64,000 bases of DNA from Amycolatopsis sp. MtRt-6. GTDB lineage: Bacteria > Actinomycetota > Actinomycetes > Mycobacteriales > Pseudonocardiaceae. Shown here piece after piece: positions 22,549 to 33,588 of the stretch. Each line of letters starts with the position of its first letter. Position 1 is the stretch's first letter. The notes under the pieces are model-generated. The model had not been told where the DNA came from, did not search any database, and saw only the letters and a list, made by a program, of their open reading frames with translations. The stretch covers positions 1-64,000 of the forward strand of contig NZ_JADWPD010000001.1 in assembly GCF_017308975.1 (NCBI RefSeq). Reading direction: 5' to 3'. The position numbers were made by a program, and so were the translations under genes.

Positions 22549-23483
22549 GACGCTTCGCGCAGGCTGTCCAGCACGTCGAGGACAGCTCCTTTGCCCAGGT
22601 CGACGGCTTTGCGCAGCACGTCGGGGTCGCGCTCCAGCACGGCCACGTCCGGCGCGCCCGCCGGTGGGCGGATGCTCAGGATCCGCGGGTCGGCCGCCAG
22701 GGTTTCTTCGTCCTCGACGTCCCGGCGGTAGGTGTCCTGCCAGGCCGGGATCGCGCCGGGTGCCTGACGACGGAGGAACCGCGGCACGACGACGTCGTGC
22801 ACGCGCGGCGGCGGCAGCGGCAGCTCGTCGGCGCGGCGGGTGCGCAGCACGAGGACGTCGGTCGCGCCCTGGGCCAGCGCGGTGCGGTACGGGATCGGCT
22901 CGGCCACGCCGGCGTCGACGAACCGGCGGCCGGCCATCGGGATCGGCGGGCCGGCCAGCACCGGCATGCAGGACGACGCCGCGAGCGCGACCTTGATCGC
23001 GTCGACGTCGCCGAGGAAGGGGTGCAGGTCGGTTGACTCGCCGGTGTCGGCGTCGGTGGCCAGCGGGTGGAAGGTGACCGGGTTGGCGAGGATCGCCGGG
23101 AAGTCCATCGGTTCCAGGACCGAGTAGACCTGGTGGACGAGGTATTCGAGGTCGATCACCGCGCGGCCGCGCAAGGTGTGCAGCGGGTTGATGATCCGGC
23201 GCATGACGACCGGGTTCCACCACGTGCGGACGCCGGTCGAGGAGCGGCCGCAGAGCAGCCAGGCGCCGTTCAGCGCGCCGGCCGACGAGCCGTAGACGGC
23301 GTCGAACGCTCGCGTGACGCCGAGTTCGTCGAGGGCCAGGACCATGCCGCTGGAGTAGGTGCCGCGGCTGCTGCCGCCCTCGATGGCGAGCGCGAGGCGA
23401 CGGCCGTCGGTGCGTTCTCCCGGGACACTGCCCGCCGCCATCCGTTCGGAGATCAGTTCGAGTACCGGGTGCACTCCTCCCAT
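22545..23483 (-). CDS. Patatin-like phospholipase
   Basis: A 312-residue patatin-family lipid acyl hydrolase. It shows the oxyanion motif GGSSRGTYSSGM, the nucleophile elbow YGSSAGALNGA (GxSxG), and the catalytic Asp in FVDAGVAEPIP, a variant of the usual DGG. These proteins use a Ser-Asp dyad to hydrolyse phospholipids or lipid esters. No signal peptide is visible. The start is ATG 23483; an upstream extension to 23594 would overlap the padR operator and is unlikely. It is divergent from the padR-fadH operon. Confidence 0.85.
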   Translation of the reverse strand: MGGVHPVLELISERMAAGSVPGERTDGRRLALAIEGGSSRGTYSSGMVLALDELGVTRAFDAVYGSSAGALNGAWLLCGRSSTGVRTWWNPVVMRRIINPLHTLRGRAVIDLEYLVHQVYSVLEPMDFPAILANPVTFHPLATDADTGESTDLHPFLGDVDAIKVALAASSCMPVLAGPPIPMAGRRFVDAGVAEPIPYRTALAQGATDVLVLRTRRADELPLPPPRVHDVVVPRFLRRQAPGAIPAWQDTYRRDVEDEETLAADPRILSIRPPAGAPDVAVLERDPDVLRKAVDLGKGAVLDVLDSLREAS

Positions 23484-23541
23484 CCTGGTCTTTTCCGGGG
23501 TGAAGTCGACCCGATTTATCCCACCCGGGCGGGTGAAGTGA

Positions 23542-26142
<2,601 letters not shown>

Positions 26143-26168
26143 CCCGAAGCGGGCTCGGCACTGGCAGG

Positions 26169-27146
26169 ATGGGCCCCGTGCGAGACGTATGCGTGATCGG
26201 GCTCGGGCTGATCGGCGGATCACTGCTGCGCGCGGCGGCCGCCAGCGGCCGCACCGCGTGGGGTGCCGCCGTTTCCGAAGTGGACGCCGACGCGGCGAGC
26301 AGAGCGGGCTTCGACGTCACGACGGACGTCGAAGCGGCCCTGCACCGGGCCGCGGCCGAGGACGCCATGGTCGTGCTCGCCGTGCCGCTCCCGGCCGTGG
26401 AAGACCTGCTGCGCCTGGTCAACCAGCACGCGTCGCACTGCCTGCTCACCGACGTGACCAGCGTGAAAGCGCCGGTACTGGACGCGGTCCGCCGCCGCGT
26501 GCCCTACACGCGGTACGTCGGCGGGCACCCGATGGCGGGGACGTCGAAGTCGGGCTGGCTGGCCGGGGACGCGTCGCTGTTCCAGGGCGCCGCGTGGGTG
26601 GTCGCCGTCGAGGAGGACACCGACCTCGAAGCCTGGGCCGAGGTGGCGAAGCTCGTGCTGGACATCGGGGCGCACGTCGTCCCGCTACCCGCGGAGTCGC
26701 ACGACGAGGCCGTCGCCCGGATTTCGCACCTGCCGCACCTGCTGGCGGCGATCCTGGCCACCATCGGTGCCGAGGGCGGCCCGCTGGCGATGTCGCTGGC
26801 CGCCGGGTCCTACCGCGACGGGACGCGCGTCGCGGGCTCGAACCCGCAGCTCGTGCGCGCGATGACCGAAGGCAACCGGGACGCGCTGCTGCCGATCGTC
26901 GACGAGGCACTCGGCCGGCTCGGCGCCGCGCGCGGCTCGCTCGCGTCGACCGGCGGGCTCGCGGCCACCATCAACGCGGGCTACGAAGGCGCGCAAGCGC
27001 TGACGGCCAGCCTGGACGTCGAACGCGCCGGGGTGCGGATCAGCCTCACCGCGCCGGACGCGCGGCAAGGCCTGATCGCACTGGGCGAGCGCGGCGGCCG
27101 GATCACCGGCCTGGCGGACGGGATCGCGACCGGCGAAGTGCAGTGA
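26169..27146 (+). CDS. tyrA: Prephenate dehydrogenase
   Basis: A 325-residue NAD-dependent dehydrogenase of the TyrA family. The Rossmann motif is CVIGLGLIGGSLLRAA near the N-terminus, followed by LTDVTSVKAPVLDAV, the signature YVGGHPMAGTSKSGW, and HDEAVARISHLPHLLAA in the helical domain. It converts prephenate (or arogenate) to the tyrosine precursor in the cytoplasm. ATG 26169 is used; GTG 26178 is possible. It has no other aromatic-pathway neighbour. Its stop abuts the stop of the convergent small antitoxin-like gene with no gap. Confidence 0.92.
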   Translation: MGPVRDVCVIGLGLIGGSLLRAAAASGRTAWGAAVSEVDADAASRAGFDVTTDVEAALHRAAAEDAMVVLAVPLPAVEDLLRLVNQHASHCLLTDVTSVKAPVLDAVRRRVPYTRYVGGHPMAGTSKSGWLAGDASLFQGAAWVVAVEEDTDLEAWAEVAKLVLDIGAHVVPLPAESHDEAVARISHLPHLLAAILATIGAEGGPLAMSLAAGSYRDGTRVAGSNPQLVRAMTEGNRDALLPIVDEALGRLGAARGSLASTGGLAATINAGYEGAQALTASLDVERAGVRISLTAPDARQGLIALGERGGRITGLADGIATGEVQ

Positions 27147-27356
27147 CTACTGCGCCGGCGGGTTGTCCGGCGTGGTGTCGAACTTGTTGAGGAAGTCCTT
27201 CGCCTTCTCGACGCCGCCGTCGATCTGGCTGTCGTGGCCCGCGAACTTCGACTTCGCGAAGTCGGCGGCCTTGTCGAGGCCTTCCTCGATCTTGTCGTTG
27301 TGCTCGCGCAGGGCCTCTTCGGCCTTGCCCTTCAACGCTTCGAAGTCGATTCCCAT
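27147..27356 (-). CDS. Small Rv0909/MT0933-like antitoxin-family protein
   Basis: A 69-residue, highly charged helical protein starting MGIDFEALKGKAEEAL, followed by KIEEGLDKAADFAKSKFAG and VEKAKDFLNKF. This matches the MT0933-like antitoxin family (Rv0909 of the Rv0909-Rv0910 pair). In Mycobacterium the cognate toxin is an SRPBCC-fold protein. An SRPBCC-fold protein is encoded 2 kb away at 29416, separated by a transporter gene and on the other strand, so a pairing is only a possibility. Free-standing members are common in actinomycetes and may be stress proteins. The start is ATG 27356. Confidence 0.75.
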   Translation of the reverse strand: MGIDFEALKGKAEEALREHNDKIEEGLDKAADFAKSKFAGHDSQIDGGVEKAKDFLNKFDTTPDNPPAQ

Positions 27357-27379
27357 GGGTGCATTGAACCGCACGATCC

Positions 27380-29347
27380 TCACGTGCGCCTGTGGTAGGG
27401 CAGGAACCGCCGGACGAGCCGCAGGGGTGCGCGTTCCACCAGGTCAGGGCCGCGGACGGCGTCGAACGCCGACTCCAGCTGGTCGACCACGCCGGACAGC
27501 TGCTCCGCGTCCGGCAGCGGCATCGACCGCGGCTCCCGCTGCTCCCGGACGGCCGACGCGAGTTCGCCCAGCGCGGCCGTGAGCAGCTCGACGTCGGCCG
27601 GGTCCGGCGGCGGCACGCCCCGCCCGATCGTCACGCCGACCTCGGTGACGGCGTCCGCGACGCGCTCCTGCGCGGCGATCACCGGCCACCACGCCACCGC
27701 CTGGCGGCCGTTCGCGGACGGCTCGACGACGGCCTGCTGGAACGCCGTCCGCAGGTCGGCCAGGGCCCGGTACGCCCCGCGCCGTGCCCGCGAGCGCGCC
27801 AGCCGCGCCTCGCCCGACGTGGCCTCGACCAGCGCGTGGGAGACGTACTTCGCGACGGCGTCCAGCCCGTCGGCCAGCCGCCCGCCGACCTGCGGGCGCC
27901 GGCTGCCCGGCCACAGCAGGTAGCCGAAGACGAGCACGATCACGCAGCCCAGCACGGTGTCGACCAGCCGCGCCAGCACCACGCTCCAGTTCCCGGTGTG
28001 GGCCAGGCCCATCTGCAGGATGATCAACGGCGTCACGAAGGCGCTCTGGATGCCGTAGTTGCGCACTTTCCCCACCGCGATGCCGCCGGCGAAGACCGCG
28101 CTGAGCGCCACCAGCACCCACCCCTGAGCGCCGAGGCCGAGCACGGCGGCGCCGATCCCGACGCCGATGACCGTGCCGATGCCGCGCAGCACCGCGCGGC
28201 CGAACACGGACCCGAAGTCGGGCTTGAGCACGATCCCGACGGTCAGGGTGATCCAGTACGACCGCTCCAGCGGCACGAGCAGGCCGACGACCTCGGCGAT
28301 CGCGACGCACAACGTCAGCCGCAGCGCGGCGATCCAGGTCAGCGGGCCGGACGCGAGCGAGCCCGCCCACTCCCGCAGGCGGCGGTACCACGGCGTCGGC
28401 TCCCGGCGCTTGCGGTCGTCGCCCTTGCCGATCCGGACGAGACCCGCGTAGAGCGCGGCGAGGACCGGGTCTGGGTCGCCCGGCGGCACCGGCGGCGGGG
28501 GCGGCAGCGGCTGGCCGGCCAGCACCGCCGCGGAGAGCGCGACGAAGTGGTCGATGACCTCCTGCGCCGGACGGCGGCCCGCGTTGACCATCGCCACCGA
28601 CGCCTCGACGGCGGGCGTCGTCGCCGAGAGCAGGTTGAGCAGCTGCCGGTAGGCGGCGTCTCGGCCGGACAGCCACGAACGCGCGGTCAGCAGCTGGTCG
28701 TAGGCGGTGTTCATCGCCGTGGTCAGCCGGTGGCGGGCCACCCGCGAGACGGCTTCGTCGGTCGCCGAGAGCATCGCGGCCAGCTCGACGTAGACGTGCG
28801 CGACGGCGGTGCGTTCGGGGCTGGTCGCGCGGACGGTCCAGGTGACGAGCGCGACCAGGAAGCTCCAGGCGGCGCCGAGGCAGAAGTACCCGAACAGGAC
28901 CTCGACGCGGACGCCGGTCGCGTGCTGCCCGGTGGCGAGCACGCCGAACACGAGCATCTGCAGCCCGGCGACCGAGGCGTTGCTGCCGGCCGCGCTGATC
29001 ACCGCCGACACCGCGGCGATCAGGACGACCGCGGGCACGGACAGCGCCGGCGTGCCGCCGGTGAGCAGCCCGACGAGGTAGCCGGCGGTCGCGGCGAGCG
29101 TCGCCCCGCCGAGCCGCCGGGCGCGGTAGCTGTAGGGCCCGGCCGATTCGGACAGCACGGCGGGCAGCGCGCCGGTCGAGATGAGCGCGCCGACGGCGAT
29201 GTCACCCGCCGCGTAGGCGATCGCGAGCGGCACGGCCAGCGCGACCACGGCCCGGGCGACCATGTTCCACGGCACCGGTACCGGCGAGCTGCGCAGGAGC
29301 TGCACCAGCCAGTGCGGCGCGGCGAGGTCGGGGCGCGGCGTGCTCAC
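27380..29347 (-). CDS. FUSC-family aromatic-acid exporter-like membrane protein
   Basis: A 655-residue protein with two groups of membrane segments (about residues 25-190 and 335-490), each of roughly five to six helices, separated by a cytoplasmic helical region and followed by a long helical C-terminus. The second group contains the fusaric-acid-resistance signature region LVPLERSYWITLTVGIVLKP and VFGRAVLRGIGTVIG. FUSC proteins export aromatic carboxylates. GTG at 29347 is the start. It follows the small antitoxin-like gene's 5' end by 23 nt and may share its transcript. No membrane-fusion partner is expected in this group. Confidence 0.85.
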   Translation of the reverse strand: MSTPRPDLAAPHWLVQLLRSSPVPVPWNMVARAVVALAVPLAIAYAAGDIAVGALISTGALPAVLSESAGPYSYRARRLGGATLAATAGYLVGLLTGGTPALSVPAVVLIAAVSAVISAAGSNASVAGLQMLVFGVLATGQHATGVRVEVLFGYFCLGAAWSFLVALVTWTVRATSPERTAVAHVYVELAAMLSATDEAVSRVARHRLTTAMNTAYDQLLTARSWLSGRDAAYRQLLNLLSATTPAVEASVAMVNAGRRPAQEVIDHFVALSAAVLAGQPLPPPPPVPPGDPDPVLAALYAGLVRIGKGDDRKRREPTPWYRRLREWAGSLASGPLTWIAALRLTLCVAIAEVVGLLVPLERSYWITLTVGIVLKPDFGSVFGRAVLRGIGTVIGVGIGAAVLGLGAQGWVLVALSAVFAGGIAVGKVRNYGIQSAFVTPLIILQMGLAHTGNWSVVLARLVDTVLGCVIVLVFGYLLWPGSRRPQVGGRLADGLDAVAKYVSHALVEATSGEARLARSRARRGAYRALADLRTAFQQAVVEPSANGRQAVAWWPVIAAQERVADAVTEVGVTIGRGVPPPDPADVELLTAALGELASAVREQREPRSMPLPDAEQLSGVVDQLESAFDAVRGPDLVERAPLRLVRRFLPYHRRT

Positions 29348-29415
29348 CCCCTCATCTTGACCTACGCCCCCGGACGCGATTAATTATCAGTCCGTCAACA
29401 ACGCGGGAGGTTCGA

Positions 29416-29865
29416 GTGGGCCGCAAGTACTCGTACGAGGTCAACCGCACGAGCACCGCGCCGCCGGAGGTGCTGTTCGCGCTCGAAGCGGACGGCCCGC
29501 GCTGGGCGGAGTGGGGAAAGCCACTGATCGTCCAGGCCCGCTGGGCGCGCCGGGGCGCCACCGAGCCGGACGGCGTCGGCGCCGTCCGCGAGGTCGGCCT
29601 GTGGCCGGTGCTGATCCGCGAGGAGACGCTCGAGTACGAGCCCGGCCGCAAGCACGTCTACGGCTTCGCCACCGGCAAGCCGCTCAAGGACTACCGCGCC
29701 GAGGTGCTCTTCACGCCGGCTCCCGGTGGCGGCACGCACCTGCGATGGACGGGCACGTTCACCGAGCCGGTTCGCGGGAGCGGCCCGGCACTGGCCGCGA
29801 CGCTCCGGGTCGTGATCCGGCTAATCTCCGGCATGCTGGTCAAGGCGGCCGAAACCGGGCGCTGA
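29416..29865 (+). CDS. SRPBCC-fold (polyketide cyclase-like) protein
   Basis: A 149-residue START/Bet v1-like protein. It starts YSYEVNRTSTAPPEVLFAL, has the central strand-turn pattern PDGVGAVREVGLWPVLIREETL and a long amphipathic C-terminal helix (LAATLRVVIRLISGMLVKAAE). The fold binds hydrophobic ligands in a deep cavity and occurs in cyclases, lipid carriers and in the Rv0910-type toxin. It starts with GTG 29416 after GGGAGG. No ligand is deducible. It is the first of two co-directional genes but 107 nt separate it from the next. Confidence 0.78.
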   Translation: MGRKYSYEVNRTSTAPPEVLFALEADGPRWAEWGKPLIVQARWARRGATEPDGVGAVREVGLWPVLIREETLEYEPGRKHVYGFATGKPLKDYRAEVLFTPAPGGGTHLRWTGTFTEPVRGSGPALAATLRVVIRLISGMLVKAAETGR

Positions 29866-29972
29866 CCTGCGTGCGCCGGGCCACAGAAGATCGTCCGGCG
29901 CAACTTCCCCCAACTCCTCGACGTCACTCTTTCGGGTGGTCTTCGTGATCACCGCGAGAGAGGGGACGCGGG

Positions 29973-30740
29973 ATGAAGCGAGTGGTGGCGGGGTTGGCCG
30001 TGGCCGTGTTGGCGCTCACGGCCTGTTCGACGGGCGGACCGGACGAGCCCGGGCCCGGCACGAGCCAGCCGAACCCGGCACCCCAGGGCGGGAGTCCCGG
30101 CGTGAAGACGTCCGGGCCGTACCCGTTCGGCACGGTCCAGCAGAAGGCGCCGCCGATCGAGAACGGCCAGGTCCCGCTCATCCGCCGGATCACCACGGAC
30201 AAGCCGTACGTGTTCCTCACCATGGACGACGGCGCGGTGCAGGACCCCGACGCGCTCAAGCTGATGCAGCAGAACGGCACCCACCCGGTGCTGTTCCTGA
30301 ACCAGAAGTACGTGAAGGGCCACGAGGCCTACTTCAAGCAGATCCTCGACGCGACGGGCGCGACGCTCGGCGACCACACGGTGAACCACCCGAACCTCAA
30401 GGGCAAGCCGTACGAGTTCCAGCGCAAGGAGATCTGCGACGACGCCGACGACTTCCAGAAGAGCCTCGGCATCCGCCCGTCGCTGTTCCGGCCGCCGTTC
30501 GGCAACTACGACCAGAACACGTTGAAAGCGGCGGCCGCCTGCGGGATGCGCGCCTCGGTGCTGTGGACGGCCGCGGTCAACGACGGGCACGTCCAGTTCC
30601 AGGTGGGCGACAAGCTCCGGCCGGGCGACATCGTGCTGATGCACTTCCGGAAGACGTTCAAAGAGGACTACACGGCGTTCGTGGAGCAGGCCAAGAAGGA
30701 CGGGCTGATTCCCGTCCCCCTGGCCGACTTCCTGGGTTAG
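29973..30740 (+). CDS. Polysaccharide deacetylase (NodB domain) lipoprotein
   Basis: A 255-residue lipoprotein with lipobox LALTACS (lipid at Cys18), a Pro/Gly-rich linker to about residue 50, and a NodB-type carbohydrate esterase 4 domain. The metal triad is present as TMDDG (motif 1, Met instead of the usual Phe) and HTVNHP (H-x3-H), with RPPFGNYD as motif 3 and VLMHF near the end. Such enzymes remove N-acetyl groups from peptidoglycan or chitin-like polymers outside the membrane. Chitinases occur 20 kb away, but no direct link is visible. Its stop overlaps that of a convergent gene by 3 nt. Confidence 0.87.
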   Translation: MKRVVAGLAVAVLALTACSTGGPDEPGPGTSQPNPAPQGGSPGVKTSGPYPFGTVQQKAPPIENGQVPLIRRITTDKPYVFLTMDDGAVQDPDALKLMQQNGTHPVLFLNQKYVKGHEAYFKQILDATGATLGDHTVNHPNLKGKPYEFQRKEICDDADDFQKSLGIRPSLFRPPFGNYDQNTLKAAAACGMRASVLWTAAVNDGHVQFQVGDKLRPGDIVLMHFRKTFKEDYTAFVEQAKKDGLIPVPLADFLG

Positions 30741-31216
30741 AGCACGACCGTCGGCGTCACGACGGTCCGGCGGCACGACACGTCGCCGAGGTGCACGAGG
30801 ATCTGCGTCGTCCCGCGCGGCACGTTGTCGAGCACGAACCGGCCGCCTTCGTCGGCCGTCGTCGACGACGTGCCGTGCTCGGCGACGCGGACCTCGACGC
30901 CGTACTGGCCCGCCGGGACCAGCCAGCCGTCGATGCGGTGCAGCTTGCCCATCTTGGTCAGGTTGATCATCACCGTCAGGTCGCTGACGGTGAACGTGAT
31001 CGTGCCGGTGCCGCCGCCGCGGACGCCGGCGAGGTTGTCCACCCGCTCCCACCGGGCGACCTCGACGTCGAGGTCCTCGAGGGCGAGCGCGAACTGGACC
31101 CGCTGCACCAGGTCACCCGGTGGCGGATCCAGCTCGTCGAGGAAGCGGCCGATATCGGCCAGCAGCACGTCGTCACCGAAGGAGGCTTGGCCCCCCGGCG
31201 CCCCGAGGTCGTTCAT
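30737..31216 (-). CDS. Sigma-operon protein with carboxypeptidase-regulatory-like domain
   Basis: A 159-residue protein. The N-terminal 60 residues are acidic and helical (LADIGRFLDELDPPPGDLVQRVQFALALEDL). A middle beta region follows (TGTITFTVSDLTVMINL), and a C-terminal beta-sandwich resembles a carboxypeptidase regulatory domain (ADEGGRFVLDNVPRGTTQILV). It has no signal peptide or membrane helix. It overlaps the end of the ECF sigma gene by 4 nt, so it is translationally coupled and may regulate or respond to that sigma factor. In other actinomycetes similar sigma operons continue with a CHAT or TPR gene; none follows here. Confidence 0.65.
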   Translation of the reverse strand: MNDLGAPGGQASFGDDVLLADIGRFLDELDPPPGDLVQRVQFALALEDLDVEVARWERVDNLAGVRGGGTGTITFTVSDLTVMINLTKMGKLHRIDGWLVPAGQYGVEVRVAEHGTSSTTADEGGRFVLDNVPRGTTQILVHLGDVSCRRTVVTPTVVL

Positions 31217-31818
31217 CGGCTTCCCCCTTCACTGGCGAGGAGATCGCGCATCTGGTCGAGGCAGCGACCCCTGGTCGGGCCGACACTGCCGCGCGGCATG
31301 CGCAGCGCCTCGGCGACGAGCTGGTACTCCGCGCGACCGGCGAGCACGGTCAGCCGGAGCAGTTCCTGACAGCGGTGGGGCAGCCGGACGAAGGCGCGCC
31401 AGACCCGGCGGTCGCGGTCGGCGCGGACGGCTTCGTCTTCGGGTGCCGGTTGGGTGCTCGGCATGGCTTCGGCGACTTCGTCGCTCAGCGGCACCGGCTG
31501 CACGCGGCGGCCGAACGGGTGGGTGGCCTCGCGGCGGGTGGTGGTGATCAGCCAGGCGGCGAGGGCCTTGGGGTCGCGCAGCTTGCCGAGCTGGCTGAAG
31601 AGCGCGAGCCACACGGTCTGGACGACGTCTTCGGCGACCGCGCGGTCGAGGCCGTTGGCCCGGGCGACGTGCCAGACGAGCGGGGTCAGCTCTTCGACGA
31701 GGCGGGCCATCGCCCGGCGGTCGCCGTCTCTGGCGGCCTGCATGCACGCAGCGTGCAGCTCGGCGCCGGACAGGCCCTCCCAAGGCGGATCTACCTCTGT
31801 GGTTTGCACGTCGGTCAC
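31213..31818 (-). CDS. ECF-type RNA polymerase sigma factor
   Basis: A 201-residue sigma factor with region 2 (MARLVEELTPLVWHVARANGLDRAVAEDVVQTVWLAL, given in outline) and region 4 (RLPHRCQELLRLTVLAGRAEYQLVAEALRMPRGSVGP) joined by a short acidic linker. There is no SnoaL-like or anti-sigma extension. I start it at GTG 31818, with GAGGGG upstream; a longer frame to 31914 is not supported by family length. It is cotranscribed with the following 159-residue gene. Region 4 contains PRGSVGPTRGRCL, the usual recognition-helix layout of this sigma group. Confidence 0.85.
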   Translation of the reverse strand: MTDVQTTEVDPPWEGLSGAELHAACMQAARDGDRRAMARLVEELTPLVWHVARANGLDRAVAEDVVQTVWLALFSQLGKLRDPKALAAWLITTTRREATHPFGRRVQPVPLSDEVAEAMPSTQPAPEDEAVRADRDRRVWRAFVRLPHRCQELLRLTVLAGRAEYQLVAEALRMPRGSVGPTRGRCLDQMRDLLASEGGSR

Positions 31819-32235
31819 CGTATCTGCCCCTCTTCGGAAGAGTCTTCGAGTCGGCAATGGCAGTATCGCGGTTCCTTCGGGGGGAAGGAGCGTGCAGGTG
31901 GATCTCGGATACATCAGTCACTTACTTCGTCGGTCGTGCACTACCGGTCAAATGGTGGCTCAAGGGAGGTACCGGCCGGCGCGCGTGGCACGCACCGACC
32001 GGTACTCCCCTCCCTCAAGGACCCGCTCCCCAACGGGCCCTCGCCGGATGTCCCCTCCCCCGAAGGGCACCCGGCCGACGGTGTCCGGAAGCCCCCTCGG
32101 CTCCCGGCCACCGCGTTCACTCCGAACGCGACACCCCCTGTCGTGTTCCTCCGTGCTTGGCTGCTCCACAGGACGCAGTGAGGACACCGCCAGATACACG
32201 AATCCGCGAATTTTTTTGAGATCCACCCAGCGCGG
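31819..32235. other. Non-coding stretch upstream of the sigma gene
   Basis: No reading frame here has coding quality. It should contain the minus-strand promoter of the sigma operon. A dyad of GTACCGG (about 31979) and CCGGTAC (about 31998) is flanked on both sides by near-complementary CAAGGGAG / CTCCCTCAAGG sequence, making a long imperfect hairpin at about 31968-32020. A shorter hairpin, CGCGTT with AACGCG, is at 32112-32130. A run of seven T lies at 32212-32218, close to the end of the SGNH gene. Confidence 0.45.
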
Positions 32236-32901
32236 CTAACTGATCACAGCGCGTGCCAGCGTCCCGGCCCACCGGGCGTAGCCGGCGGGCCCCGGGTGGA
32301 ACCGGTCGCTCGCGAAGGCGCCGGGGTCGAGCAGGGCGGGGTCCATCGGGAGGTGCCGGACACCGGGCAGGCGGCCGAGGGTGGCGGCCGCCTTGTCGAG
32401 GGCGGTCGAGCGGGCCGAAAGGACGTCGCGCAGCGGGCGCGGCAGAGCGGGGAAGCGGGACATCGGCGGCACGCCGGCCAGGAGGACGTCGACCGGGCCC
32501 AGCCGACGGCGCAGGTCGAGCACCAGGTTCAGCAGGTCACGGCGGTAGCCGGCGGCCGTCCGCAGCTCGATGGTGTCGTTGACGCCGAGGGCGACCACGA
32601 CCAGGTCGGCCGGCCGGACAAAGGGGACCAGCTCGGCACGGGCGACGCGGGCGTTGGCGCCGGTCCGGCCGACCGCCTGCCAGCGCACCGCCCGGCCGTC
32701 GCGGGCCAGCTCGCGGGCGAGGCAGCCGGCGAGCGCTTCCTCGTGGCTCGCCGCGCCGACGCCGTCCACCGTGGACTCGCCGAGCACGGCAAGCCGGAAG
32801 GGTTCGCCCGCGCCGGGGACGAGTCCTTCGGTGGGTCCCGCCGCGCCGGGGAGCCGCGGGGTCTTGCGCTTGACGTAGACAGCCTGAGCGAGGAGCACCA
32901 T
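32236..32901 (-). CDS. SGNH/GDSL-family hydrolase
   Basis: A 221-residue lipase-like hydrolase. Block I is LAVLGESTVDGVGA (GES in place of GDS, common in this subgroup), the oxyanion Gly is in WQAVGRTGANARV, block III is VVVALGVNDTIEL with the conserved Asn, and block V is DRFHPGPAGYARWA supplying Asp and His. These enzymes hydrolyse short-chain esters or remove acyl groups from lipids and sugars. A short N-terminal hydrophobic start (MVLLAQAVYV) could be an anchor. It is monocistronic and close to the dispersed repeat copy at 32917. Confidence 0.87.
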   Translation of the reverse strand: MVLLAQAVYVKRKTPRLPGAAGPTEGLVPGAGEPFRLAVLGESTVDGVGAASHEEALAGCLARELARDGRAVRWQAVGRTGANARVARAELVPFVRPADLVVVALGVNDTIELRTAAGYRRDLLNLVLDLRRRLGPVDVLLAGVPPMSRFPALPRPLRDVLSARSTALDKAAATLGRLPGVRHLPMDPALLDPGAFASDRFHPGPAGYARWAGTLARAVIS

Positions 32902-32916
32902 GCCGGAATTAGAACA

Positions 32917-32945
32917 GCGGCGCGAAGCGCCTCCGTTGAGGGCGG
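32917..32945. repeat. Dispersed intergenic repeat, copy 1
   Basis: A 29-nt stretch identical to 51339-51367. It contains the small hairpin GGCGC-GAA-GCGCC followed by TCCGTTGAGGGCGG. It lies between two minus-strand genes, the SGNH hydrolase and the NAD(P)-binding protein, and probably acts as a terminator or processing signal. Confidence 0.8.
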
Positions 32946-32964
32946 CGGCGGGGAGGAAGGCGGA

Positions 32965-33576
32965 TTAGCCGTGTGCGATCGAAACCTTCCGCCTGATCAG
33001 CGTGGGGTCCGCCACGGCGTCGAGCAGGTACGCGGCGACGTCGGCACGCCGGATCGTGTAGCTGCCGCGGACATTGCCGTCGAGCCTGCTCCGCACCGCC
33101 CCGGTCCGCGGGCCGTTGAGGAGCATCGGCGGGCGGACGACGGTCCAGTCGACGGCGCTGGCCATGACGAGGTCCTCCATCGCGCGCATGTCCCGGTAGC
33201 CGTGCTTGAGGACCGCGTCGAGCAGCGGTTTCACGAGCGTGCGGGTGAAGAAGCCGTCGCCGTCGGTGTCCAGCCCGCTGGCGCTGACGACCAGCAGGCG
33301 CTTGGCGCCGGCCGCGAGCGCCGCCCGGGCGCCGTCGGCGCAGACCGTCGTCGGCTTGCGGTCGCGGGCACCCAGCGCGGAGATCACCGCGTCGCGCCCT
33401 TCGATGGCGGCCGCCAGCTTGTCGTGTTCCCGCAGCCCGGCGACCACGACCCGCGCCGGCAGCCGCAGCTTGGCCGGGTCGCGCACGACGGCCGTGACGT
33501 CCCAGCCGCGGTCCATGGCCTGCTTGACGACCTCGCCGCCGACGCCGCCGGTGGCGCCCAGAACGGTGATCCGCAT
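32965..33576 (-). CDS. NAD(P)H-binding atypical short-chain dehydrogenase
   Basis: A 203-residue NAD(P)-binding protein (NmrA/SDR atypical type) with nucleotide motif ITVLGATGGVGGEVV, the strand WDVTAVVRDP, RLLVVSASGLDTDGDG, and VDWTVVRPPMLLNG in the C-terminal half. Members bind NAD(P) to sense redox state or reduce quinone-like substrates. The start ATG 33576 has GAGGAG before it. It is divergent from the tetR gene, and a double palindromic operator lies between them, so it is the probable target of that regulator. Confidence 0.85.
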   Translation of the reverse strand: MRITVLGATGGVGGEVVKQAMDRGWDVTAVVRDPAKLRLPARVVVAGLREHDKLAAAIEGRDAVISALGARDRKPTTVCADGARAALAAGAKRLLVVSASGLDTDGDGFFTRTLVKPLLDAVLKHGYRDMRAMEDLVMASAVDWTVVRPPMLLNGPRTGAVRSRLDGNVRGSYTIRRADVAAYLLDAVADPTLIRRKVSIAHG

Positions 33577-33588
33577 GTCTCCTCCTCG

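Noticed and set aside
31968..32020. Possible small RNA or riboswitch upstream of the sigma gene
   Set aside because: A long imperfect dyad exists, but it matches no RNA family that I recognise and lacks a clear promoter or terminator.
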